Made by a program: the position numbers and the translations under genes. From DASPWW01 sp963756745 (GTDB lineage: Bacteria > Actinomycetota > Thermoleophilia > Solirubrobacterales > 70-9), in the NCBI GenBank assembly GCA_963756745.1, contig CAVWOU010000010.1, forward strand, positions 124,001 to 188,000: DNA of 64,000 bases, written 5' to 3'. Positions 1-7,136 of this stretch are shown here, piece by piece (the first letter of the stretch is position 1; every line of letters starts with the position of its first letter). A model generated the notes under the pieces. That model had not been told where the DNA came from. It did not search any database and was given only the letters and a program-made list of their open reading frames with translations.

Positions 1-794
1 CCTACGACGGCGGCGCCTTCAGCGGCTGGGCGGCCCAGCCCGGGCTGCGAACGGTCGAGGGTGAGCTGAGCGCCGCTCTCGAGCAGATACTCCAAGAGCG
101 CGTGGCGCTCACCGTCGCGGGGCGAACCGACGCCGGCGTCCACGCGTGGGGCCAGGTGGCGGGCTTCGAGCACGCGGGAGCGCTTCCCGAGGGGCTCGCG
201 CGGCGGCTCAACGGGCTCGCGCCGCCCGACATCGCGGTGCTCGCGGCCGAGCCGGCCCCCGACGGCTTCGACGCCCGGCGCGACGCGCGCTCGCGCACCT
301 ACTGCTATCGCCTGCTCGCGTCGCCGATCCGCGACCCCTTCGAGGAGGGGCGGGCGCTTCACTGGCCGCACCCGGTCGACCTCGAAGAGCTCGAGCGCTG
401 CGCGGCGGCGCTCGTCGGCACGCACGACTTCACGGCCTTCACCCCGACCGACAGCGAGCACGTCCGCTTCGAGCGCGACATCCTGCGAGCGGAGTGGGTA
501 CCGGAACCCGCCACATACCCGCCCGCGGCGGACGCGGGAGCGAGCGAGCGTCGTGATCAGTTGTTCGGGTCGCGAGCGAGCGGGAGCGAGCACGCGGGCG
601 GAATTTCCTTGTGGGTGGAGGCGGACGCGTTCATGCGCCACATGGTCCGCGTTCTGGTCGGCACGATGCTCGAGGTCGGCGGCGGGCGGCGCACGCTCGC
701 GGACTTCGAGCGGCTGCTGGGCGGCGCTCCGCGCGACGAGGCGGGGCCGACCGCGCCACCGCATGGGCTGTACCTGGCGGCGGTTCGTTACTGA
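1..794 (+). CDS. truA: tRNA pseudouridine(38-40) synthase TruA, 5' end missing
   Basis: Isomerises uridines 38-40 in the anticodon arm of tRNAs. The reading frame enters from the left edge (first whole codon at base 3) and begins at the conserved YDGGAFSGW segment, so only the first few residues are missing. The catalytic aspartate lies in GRTDAGVHA, about residue 43 of the fragment, and the C-terminal core motif FMRHMVR is present. About 25 residues just before the FMRHMVR strand, encoded by 531-604, look like a low-complexity insertion and coincide with a dispersed repeat. The stop codon overlaps the end of the convergent thioesterase gene by 7 bp. The family assignment is secure; the insertion is the odd part. 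Confidence 0.95.
   Translation, partial: YDGGAFSGWAAQPGLRTVEGELSAALEQILQERVALTVAGRTDAGVHAWGQVAGFEHAGALPEGLARRLNGLAPPDIAVLAAEPAPDGFDARRDARSRTYCYRLLASPIRDPFEEGRALHWPHPVDLEELERCAAALVGTHDFTAFTPTDSEHVRFERDILRAEWVPEPATYPPAADAGASERRDQLFGSRASGSEHAGGISLWVEADAFMRHMVRVLVGTMLEVGGGRRTLADFERLLGGAPRDEAGPTAPPHGLYLAAVRY
531..604 (+). repeat. Dispersed ~73-nt repeat, copy 1, translated inside truA
   Basis: It begins GACGCG, carries the core GCGAGCGAGCGGGAGCG and ends GCGGAAT. A similarly ordered copy lies at 29606-29677 on the minus strand, at the end of the biotinyl-domain gene. Here it is read in frame as a Ser/Arg/Gly-rich insertion in TruA. Confidence 0.5.
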
Positions 795-1897
795 GTCGCC
801 TCAGAGGCGTCCTCCGCCTCGGCCGCCAGCTCGACCTCGCCGAGGCTCGCGGGGCGGCCGGGCAGGTACATCGAGGACCCGGTGGCGAGCGCCACGGGCT
901 TGCCGTCGGCGTTCTCGACCTCGGCACGAGTGATCACCAGGGTTCGGCCGGCGTGGATCACCGACGCCCGCGCGGTAAGGTCGCGGCCGTCTCCGAGCAC
1001 GGGACGCAGGAAGTTGATCTTGAGATCGAGCCCGGCCACCGCGGTCCCGGCCGGCGCGGTCGTCTCCACCGCGAGCCCCATCGTCATGTCGGCGAGCGCC
1101 GCGATAACCCCGCCCTGCACCGTTCGGGCGGGGCTGGTGAGCCACCCGGTCGCGGGGAGGGTCATGGTCGCGGTTCCGTCGCCGGCGTCGACCAAGCGGA
1201 TCCCGGTCAGGTCGTGGATCGGCGGCGCCGGCAGCTCTCCGGCGAGTTGCCGATCGATGATCTCCCTGCCACCGTGCCGATCCCATAATCGCTGGGGAAG
1301 CACGGCCTCGGTGGGCCACGGCCGCCGGTACGGATCGGTTTCCTCGTTCGAGTCCCGCTCCAGGACAGGGAAGTCGTCGGGGAGCTCGGGCACCGGCTCG
1401 ACCTGTGGGAGGACCGCGCACCGAGAGGTGCCGTGCGCGATCAGCCTCTCGGTCCCATCCTCGATCACGAACGCCTCCGAGAGCGCGACGGAGCGGCCCA
1501 CGTGAATCGCCTGGCCGCTTGCGGTCACCGTGCATCCAAGTTGTGCGGGGCGCAGATAGCTCATCGACAGCTCCGCGGTCGTGTACGGGGTAGCGGGAGG
1601 CAGCTCGGTCTGGATCGAGCATCCGAACGCGATGTCGGCGACGATCGCCAACACCCCGCCGCCGACCGCACCCGCGGAGTTGAGGAGCCACCCGGTGACG
1701 GGCATGGCGGCGCTCGCGGTGCCCGAGCCAACCTCGGTGATCATCGCTCCGGTGAGCCGGGCGAGCGGCGGCGCGGGCGCGCGCTGAAGCGACCACGCCT
1801 CGAGGCGCTCGCGACCGGACAGCGCGGCCAGCCTGGGATCGGGATATCCGCCGCGCTCCTCCTCACGCCATACCTCGGATCTCGGCGGCGGGCCCAC
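788..1897 (-). CDS. Tandem hotdog-fold thioesterase (PaaI-like)
   Basis: A 369-residue protein with two hotdog domains, roughly residues 50-175 and 225-350. Each has the PaaI-type signature in which a glycine-rich turn precedes a helix (GAVGGGVLAIVAD and ARTVQGGVIAALAD). The family hydrolyses acyl-CoA thioesters, but the substrate cannot be read from sequence. Single-domain PaaI proteins are about 140 residues, so this is an internally duplicated form. The GTG start is supported by a TAGCGT box 8 nt upstream and no Shine-Dalgarno site. It is divergent from the ZIP transporter and shares a 76-bp regulatory region with it. It converges on truA with a 7-bp overlap. Confidence 0.85.
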   Translation of the reverse strand: MGPPPRSEVWREEERGGYPDPRLAALSGRERLEAWSLQRAPAPPLARLTGAMITEVGSGTASAAMPVTGWLLNSAGAVGGGVLAIVADIAFGCSIQTELPPATPYTTAELSMSYLRPAQLGCTVTASGQAIHVGRSVALSEAFVIEDGTERLIAHGTSRCAVLPQVEPVPELPDDFPVLERDSNEETDPYRRPWPTEAVLPQRLWDRHGGREIIDRQLAGELPAPPIHDLTGIRLVDAGDGTATMTLPATGWLTSPARTVQGGVIAALADMTMGLAVETTAPAGTAVAGLDLKINFLRPVLGDGRDLTARASVIHAGRTLVITRAEVENADGKPVALATGSSMYLPGRPASLGEVELAAEAEDASEATQ

Positions 1898-1905
1898 GCG
1901 CGGCG

Positions 1906-1911
1906 ACGCTA
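1906..1911 (-). promoter_or_regulatory. -10 box of the thioesterase gene (leaderless)
   Basis: TAGCGT on the minus strand, 8 nt before the GTG at 1897, with no ribosome-binding site between. Confidence 0.5.
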
Positions 1912-1930
1912 GCGCAATCGACAGTTGGGA

Positions 1931-1951
1931 ACCCTAATTAGGGTGGCCTAA
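1931..1951. promoter_or_regulatory. Candidate metal-responsive operator between thioesterase and ZIP genes
   Basis: A perfect 14-bp palindrome, ACCCTAATTAGGGT (1931-1944), overlaps a second inverted repeat, TTAGG-GTGG-CCTAA (1938-1951). The TTAGG/CCTAA arms resemble DtxR/IdeR-class iron or manganese boxes. The site lies just upstream of the ZIP -10 box, where repressor binding would block it. Metal dependence is inferred from the adjacent transporter. Confidence 0.45.
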
Positions 1952-1958
1952 TCTTTGC

Positions 1959-1964
1959 TATGCT
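1959..1964 (+). promoter_or_regulatory. -10 box of the ZIP transporter gene
   Basis: TATGCT, 9 nt before the TTG start at 1974. The spacing fits a leaderless transcript and supports that start. Confidence 0.5.
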
Positions 1965-1973
1965 CGCCCGGCC

Positions 1974-2834
1974 TTGTCGTTTGCGGAAACCATAATCCTG
2001 GGAGGCCTCGCCGGGCTCACGATCTATCTCGGGCTTCCGTTTGCGCGGCTGACCACGGTCTCGGCGCGCTCGCGGGTGGCGCTTGCGATGTTCGCCGTGG
2101 GGGTGCTCGCGTTCCTGTTCGCGGAGGTGCTCGTGCACGGGTTCGAGCTCGTCGAGCATGCGGTCGAGGACTACGAGGCCGGGACGCAGGGCATCGGCGA
2201 GGCGGTCGGCCTGCTGGCGCTGTTCGGGGTCGGATTCGCCGCCGGCAGCGCGGGGCTGGCGATGGTCGAGCGGTGGATGCGACCGCCGCCCGAGCGACCC
2301 GCACCGATGGCAGGCGGCGCGTCGGACGCGATGACCGTCGAGCAGGCCCGCACCGTCGCCGACTCCGGGCGCTCTTCCCGTCAGCTCGCGCTGAGGACCG
2401 GGATGACGATTGCCACGGCGATCGGCCTGCACAACTTCGCCGAGGGACTTGCGATCGGGGTCTCGGCGAGCACCGGCGAGATCACGCTGGCGGTCGTGCT
2501 GATCGTGGGCTTTGCGCTCCACAACGCCACCGAGGGCTTCGGGATCATCGGACCGTTGGGCGACGTGCGTCCGAGCTGGAGCTGGCTCGCCGTAGCCGGG
2601 CTCGTGGGCGGCGGACCCGTGTTCCTCGGCTCGATCGTCGGCTACAACGTCACCTCGGAGCCACTCGAGCTGGCGTTCTACGCCCTCTCGGCCGGCGCGA
2701 TCCTGTACGTGATCGGCGAGGTGTGGACCGGTGTGCGCAGGTTCGGTCACCGCGAGCTCGGCCTCTGGATGCTCGCCCTCGGGCTGCTGGTCGGTGCGCT
2801 CACCGACCTCGTCGTCGTCTACGGCGGCGGCTGA
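1974..2834 (+). CDS. ZIP-family metal ion transporter
   Basis: An integral membrane protein of 286 residues with about eight hydrophobic segments. It carries the two signature helices of ZIP permeases, HNFAEGLAIG and HNATEGF, whose His/Glu residues form the binuclear metal site. A charged loop of about 50 residues lies between the third and fourth segments. ZIP proteins bring divalent metals (Zn, Fe or Mn) into the cytoplasm; which one applies here is unknown. The TTG start is chosen because a TATGCT box lies 9 nt upstream. The operator at 1931-1951 suggests metal-dependent repression. surE follows after 77 nt with its own promoter. Confidence 0.88.
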   Translation: MSFAETIILGGLAGLTIYLGLPFARLTTVSARSRVALAMFAVGVLAFLFAEVLVHGFELVEHAVEDYEAGTQGIGEAVGLLALFGVGFAAGSAGLAMVERWMRPPPERPAPMAGGASDAMTVEQARTVADSGRSSRQLALRTGMTIATAIGLHNFAEGLAIGVSASTGEITLAVVLIVGFALHNATEGFGIIGPLGDVRPSWSWLAVAGLVGGGPVFLGSIVGYNVTSEPLELAFYALSAGAILYVIGEVWTGVRRFGHRELGLWMLALGLLVGALTDLVVVYGGG

Positions 2835-2898
2835 AGAAGCCACAACCGCCGTCTGCTGCGCTTCGCGTGCGCTTTGGCGGGGTCTCGGGCGGGACTTC

Positions 2899-2904
2899 TA
2901 GAAT
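2899..2904 (+). promoter_or_regulatory. -10 box of surE (leaderless)
   Basis: TAGAAT followed after 7 nt by the GTG start at 2912, with no Shine-Dalgarno sequence. This is the clearest example of the leaderless pattern in the first 10 kb. Confidence 0.6.
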
Positions 2905-2911
2905 CGAGCGT

Positions 2912-3739
2912 GTGAGGGTCCTGCTCACGAACGACGATGGAATCCAGGCACAGGGCCTGCAGGCGCTGCGGCGCGCGCTCGTCGAGGTGCCGGGGATGGA
3001 CCTCAACGTGATCGCCCCGGACTCGAACCGCAGCGCGACCGCGCGCAGCATCACCACGCGGTCCCCGCTGTGGGTCGAGGAGGTGTCGTTCGACGACGAC
3101 AGCACCGGGTACGCGACGGACGGCACGCCCGTCGACTGCGTTCGGTTCGCGGAGCTGGGACTGCTCGGAAAGCGCCCAGAGCTGATCGTGTCGGGAATCA
3201 ACCACGGCTCCAACCTCGGTGACGACATCACCTACTCGGGCACCGTTGCCGCGGCACTCGAGGGCATCGTTCTGGGGCTTCCCGCAATCGCGATCTCGCA
3301 GCAATCGGAGGGGCGTGAGATGGACTTCCGCCTCGGACGCAACTTCGACTTCTCGGTGGCGGCGCGGCTCGTCGCCCGGATCGTCGCCCTCCTCGACGTG
3401 CAGCGGCTGCCGGCCGGGACGTTGGTCAACATCAACTGTCCCGCCGGCGAACCCACGGGGATCGAGGTCACCCGCCTCGGCAAGCGACTGTACAACGACG
3501 AGCTGCGGCTGGTGGAGGAGGACGCTGAGGGCAGGCGCCGGTACGAGATCTACGGATTCGAGCCGTCGTTCGAGGACGAGGAGGAGACCGATCTCGCGGC
3601 GGTCGCACGCGGCCGGATCTCCGTCACGCCGGTCCACTTCGACCTCACCGATGTCGGCGGCCTGGATCGCCTGCGGTCGTGGGATCTGGACGCGATGCTC
3701 CAGGACTCGCTCGCCGGCGAGGCGCCAGCGGCGCGGTGA
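2912..3739 (+). CDS. surE: 5'/3'-nucleotidase SurE
   Basis: A 275-residue nucleoside monophosphate phosphatase of the SurE family. The N-terminal LLTNDDG and the later SGINHGSNLGDD carry the conserved Asp and Asn ligands of the active-site divalent metal. The frame stays open upstream, but the GTG at 2912 gives the usual SurE N-terminus and sits 7 nt after a TAGAAT box. The last base of the stop codon is the first base of the ligA start (TGATG), which implies translational coupling with ligA. Confidence 0.93.
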   Translation: MRVLLTNDDGIQAQGLQALRRALVEVPGMDLNVIAPDSNRSATARSITTRSPLWVEEVSFDDDSTGYATDGTPVDCVRFAELGLLGKRPELIVSGINHGSNLGDDITYSGTVAAALEGIVLGLPAIAISQQSEGREMDFRLGRNFDFSVAARLVARIVALLDVQRLPAGTLVNINCPAGEPTGIEVTRLGKRLYNDELRLVEEDAEGRRRYEIYGFEPSFEDEEETDLAAVARGRISVTPVHFDLTDVGGLDRLRSWDLDAMLQDSLAGEAPAAR

Positions 3740-6084
3740 TGGCCCAAACGAAGACGAAGTCGGCGGCGGATCGGGTCGCGGAGCTTCGGCGTGAGATCGC
3801 CGGACACGACCACGCCTACTACGTCCTCGACGACCCCGAGATCTCCGACGAGAGCTACGACGAGCTGCTCGGCGAGCTTCGCCGGCTCGAGGACGAGAAC
3901 CCCGAGCTCCGCACGCCCGACTCGCCGACCCAGCGAGTCGGCGGAAGGCCGCTGGAGAAGTTCGAGCAGGTGCGCCACCACCAGGCGATGCTCTCGCTCG
4001 GGACCGTGCGCAGCGACGAGGAGTTTCGCGCCTGGGAGACGCGGCTCCACAACCGGCTTCGCCAGCTCGACATCGAGCCCGGCGAGCTGCGCTTCGTCTC
4101 GGAGCCGAAGATCGACGGGCTCGCGATCTCGCTCACCTACGAGCGCGGCGTGTTCGTGCGCGGCGCGACCCGTGGCGACGGCGTGATCGGCGAGGAGGTG
4201 ACTCACAACCTGCGCACGATCAAGGCGATCCCGCTGAGGATCGACGACGGCGCCGAGCTGGTCGAGGTGCGCGGCGAGGTCTACTTGCCCCGCTCGGCGT
4301 TCGAGGAGCTGAACGAGTCGCGCGCCGCGCAGGGTGAGCCGGCCTTCGCAAACCCGCGAAACGCCGCCGCGGGCTCGATCCGGCAGCTCGATCCCAGCAT
4401 CTCCGCGGCACGCCCGCTGTCGATCTGGTGCTACGGGATCGGCGGCGCGCGCGGGCTCGACCTGCCCACGCACGCCGACGAGGTCGAGTGGCTGCACGAC
4501 CACGGCTTCAAGGTCAACGGCGACACGGCGCTCCACGAGAATGCCGACGACGTGGTCGAGCGCTGCGCCTGGTGGGAGGAGCGCCGCGAGGGGCTCGACT
4601 TCGAGATCGACGGCGTCGTGATCAAGGTCGACCAGCGGACGCTGTGGCGCGAGCTCGGCGTCGCGGGGCGCGAGCCGCGCTGGGCCATCGCGTGGAAGTT
4701 CCCGCCGATCACCGCGACGACGAAGCTCAACCGAATCGTGTGGAACGTGGGTCGCACCGGCAGGCTGCTGCCGTTCGCGATGCTCGAGCCCGTCCACGTC
4801 GGCGGGGTCACCGTCTCGACCGCGACGCTCCACAACGAGGAGGACCTCGCGCGCAAGGACGCCCGCGAGGGCGACGAGGTCGTGGTCACGCGCGCCGGGG
4901 ACGTGATCCCCCAGGTGATCTCGCCGCTGGTTCAGCGGCGCAAGGGCAAGCGGCTGCGAAAGGCGCGTCCACCCAAGAAGTGCCCTATGTGCGGCACCCC
5001 GACTGTGAAGCCAGAGGACTCCGTGTGGACGATCTGCCCCAATCGCCGCGGCTGCCCCGGCCAGACGTTCCAGCTCGTCAAGCACTTTCGAGGAGCGATG
5101 GACATCGAGGGCCTCGGGGAGAAGAACGCCGAGCGCTTCCTCGCGGAGGGCCTGATCCGGGATCCCGCCGATATCTACGACCTCACCGCGGAGCGGATCG
5201 CCGAGCTCGACGGGTTCGCGGAGATCTCGGCGCGCAACCTGATCGGCGAGATCGAGCGCTCCAAGGAGAGGCCGTTCGGGATCGTGCTGTTCGCGCTCGG
5301 CCTGCCCGGGATCGGGTACGTCAACGCGAGCGCCCTCGCCGAGCACTTCGGGTCGATCGACGCTCTGCTCGCGGCGGACGCCGAGCAGATCACGGAGGTC
5401 GAGGGGATCGGCCCGGTGCTCGCCGAGCAGCTCACCGAGGAGCTCTCCGAGGACGCGAACCTCGAGTTGATCCAGAGGCTTCGCGACCGCGGCCTGCGGT
5501 TCGAGCTCTCCAAGGAGGAGCGGCGCTCCGAGCGCGGGCCGCTGCAGGGAAAGACCTTCGTGCTCACGGGCACGCTGCCCGACCTGACGCGCGAGGAGGC
5601 CACGCGGCTGATCAAGCGCGCCGGGGGCAAGGTGACCGGCTCGGTCTCGGGCAAGACCGATTACGTGGTCGCGGGAGACGACCCCGGCTCGAAGCTCGCC
5701 AAGGCGCAGGAGATCGGGACGGAGATCCTCGACGAGGAGGGCCTGCGCAGGCTCGCTGCCCTAGCCATAGCGGGCTCCCAGCGGGACTGGCTGGCCGTAC
5801 AGATTGGTATAACGCCGCGAGCATGGGGAAGGTCGTCGAGCTCGACAAGGCCGAGCGGGAGCAGGCCGCTCGCGGACGGCGCCGCAGGCGGCGCACGTCG
5901 AAGACGGCGCTCGTGCTCGGCGGTGGCGGGTTCACGGGCGGCGTCTACGAGATCGGCGCGCTGCGCGCGCTCGACCTGCTCGCGGTCAACCGGACCGTCA
6001 ACGAGCTCGACGTCTACGTCGGAACGAGTGCCGGCTCGTTCATCGCGAGCATGGTCGCCAACGGCGTCACCCCCGAGGAGATGA
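3739..6084 (+). CDS. ligA: NAD-dependent DNA ligase LigA, with anomalous C-terminal read-on
   Basis: Seals nicks in duplex DNA using NAD+. Domains in order: the Ia/adenylation domain with the lysine nucleophile at about residue 124 in EPKIDG, the OB fold, a four-cysteine zinc finger (CPMC...CPNRRGC), helix-hairpin-helix repeats, and a BRCT domain from about residue 590. The family ends soon after BRCT, about residue 674, near base 5760. Here the frame continues for roughly 108 Arg/Ser-rich residues and overlaps the patatin start by 262 nt. Two TAG triplets in the +1 frame at 5762 and 5768 would end the protein at the expected place, so a one-base consensus error or a real frameshift is likely. 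Confidence 0.93.
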   Translation: MAQTKTKSAADRVAELRREIAGHDHAYYVLDDPEISDESYDELLGELRRLEDENPELRTPDSPTQRVGGRPLEKFEQVRHHQAMLSLGTVRSDEEFRAWETRLHNRLRQLDIEPGELRFVSEPKIDGLAISLTYERGVFVRGATRGDGVIGEEVTHNLRTIKAIPLRIDDGAELVEVRGEVYLPRSAFEELNESRAAQGEPAFANPRNAAAGSIRQLDPSISAARPLSIWCYGIGGARGLDLPTHADEVEWLHDHGFKVNGDTALHENADDVVERCAWWEERREGLDFEIDGVVIKVDQRTLWRELGVAGREPRWAIAWKFPPITATTKLNRIVWNVGRTGRLLPFAMLEPVHVGGVTVSTATLHNEEDLARKDAREGDEVVVTRAGDVIPQVISPLVQRRKGKRLRKARPPKKCPMCGTPTVKPEDSVWTICPNRRGCPGQTFQLVKHFRGAMDIEGLGEKNAERFLAEGLIRDPADIYDLTAERIAELDGFAEISARNLIGEIERSKERPFGIVLFALGLPGIGYVNASALAEHFGSIDALLAADAEQITEVEGIGPVLAEQLTEELSEDANLELIQRLRDRGLRFELSKEERRSERGPLQGKTFVLTGTLPDLTREEATRLIKRAGGKVTGSVSGKTDYVVAGDDPGSKLAKAQEIGTEILDEEGLRRLAALAIAGSQRDWLAVQIGITPRAWGRSSSSTRPSGSRPLADGAAGGARRRRRSCSAVAGSRAASTRSARCARSTCSRSTGPSTSSTSTSERVPARSSRAWSPTASPPRR
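5808..5813 (+). promoter_or_regulatory. -10 box of the patatin gene
   Basis: TATAAC, 9 nt before the ATG at 5823. It lies inside the anomalous ligA extension, which suggests that this stretch is really intergenic. Confidence 0.45.
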
Positions 6085-7085
6085 TGCGGGTCCTGAACAG
6101 GCAGCTCCCCTCGCCGCTCAGGGAGATGGACCAGGGCTCGCTGCTGCGGCCGAACTACCGCGGTTTCGCCTCCAGCGCCGCCCTGTTCCCATTCCGGCTC
6201 ATGGGCGTCGCCCGCGAGCTCGCGGGACGGATCGGCGACGTCTCGATCATGGACGTGGTGACCGGGCTGTCGGCCGCACTCCCGACCGGGCTGTACGACG
6301 GCCGGGCGATCGAGCGCTATGTCGAGGAGGTGTTGTCAGACCCCGACCGCACGAATGACTTCCGGGAGCTGGACTCGGAGCTCTACCTCCCGGCGACCGA
6401 CCTCGACACCACGGAGCGAGTCGTGCTCGGGGAGGGCGAGTGGGCGGACCTCCCGATCTCGAGCGCGGTCGCCGCGTCGGCGGCGCTGCCGATGGTCTAC
6501 ACGCCGGTCGAGCTGCGCGGCCGTCAGTTCCTCGACGGCGGCATCCGCTCGACGACGAACATCGACATCGCCGTCGAGCGCGGCGCGAAGTTCATCATCG
6601 TCGTCAATCCCCTGGTCCCCTACATCAACGACTTCAAGACCGAGATCCCGACCGTGTTCGGGAGCCGGGCGCGCCGGATCGCCGACATGGGCTTCGCGGC
6701 AATCGGGAACCAGGCGTTCCGCGTCATGTCGCACGATCGGCTCCATCGCGCGGTCGAGCAGTGGAGCGAGACCTACCCGGGCGTCGACATCATCCTGATC
6801 GAGCCCGAGCCCGACGACGAGTTGATGTTCGGGACCTCGATCCTCGACTACTCGGCGCGCCTGAGGATCGCCCGGCACGGGTTCGAGTCGGTCACGCTGC
6901 GCCTCGCGCGCGACTACGACCGCTACAAGGCGACGGCCGAGCGCCACGGGATCGAGATCTCGGCGCGTCGCGTGCGCCACGTCCTCGACGAGGTCGAGCA
7001 GCAGGAGCCGGAGGAGACCTCCGCGTGGCGCCGGGTGTTGGAGCAGACGACCGGCGCGCTGCTGCGCCAGACCGGGTCGGAGTAA
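5823..7085 (+). CDS. Patatin-like phospholipase
   Basis: A 420-residue serine hydrolase with a Ser-Asp dyad. The oxyanion motif GGGGFTGG is near residue 33, the nucleophile elbow GTSAG has Ser69, and the catalytic Asp is in DGGIRS. The family hydrolyses phospholipids or acyl esters; some members act on membrane or storage lipids. An Arg-rich N-terminus (residues 18-24) precedes the fold and there is no signal peptide, so a cytoplasmic or membrane-surface role is likely. The start is fixed by the upstream TATAAC box and by the fold beginning soon after. It converges on the acyl-CoA synthetase gene, with a hairpin between them. The two could act in sequence, with released fatty acid then activated, but that is inference. 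Confidence 0.85.
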   Translation: MGKVVELDKAEREQAARGRRRRRRTSKTALVLGGGGFTGGVYEIGALRALDLLAVNRTVNELDVYVGTSAGSFIASMVANGVTPEEMMRVLNRQLPSPLREMDQGSLLRPNYRGFASSAALFPFRLMGVARELAGRIGDVSIMDVVTGLSAALPTGLYDGRAIERYVEEVLSDPDRTNDFRELDSELYLPATDLDTTERVVLGEGEWADLPISSAVAASAALPMVYTPVELRGRQFLDGGIRSTTNIDIAVERGAKFIIVVNPLVPYINDFKTEIPTVFGSRARRIADMGFAAIGNQAFRVMSHDRLHRAVEQWSETYPGVDIILIEPEPDDELMFGTSILDYSARLRIARHGFESVTLRLARDYDRYKATAERHGIEISARRVRHVLDEVEQQEPEETSAWRRVLEQTTGALLRQTGSE

Positions 7086-7087
7086 GG

Positions 7088-7113
7088 CGGCAAGTTCGCA
7101 AGCGAACTTGCCG
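7088..7113. terminator. 26-nt perfect hairpin, CAAG loop (copy 1)
   Basis: An 11-bp stem (CGGCAAGTTCG and its complement) closes a CAAG loop between the convergent patatin and acyl-CoA synthetase genes. It has no T-tract. The copy at 9026-9051 has the same loop and two compensated base-pair changes. A terminator role fits the position; the family resemblance also fits a REP-like element. Confidence 0.6.
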
Positions 7114-7136
7114 GTGGTCGTGAACCCCGCCGTCGC

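Noticed and set aside
3550..5346. Long minus-strand reading frame opposite ligA
   Set aside because: High-GC genes give long shadow frames; it matches no family, and the plus strand carries full LigA motifs.
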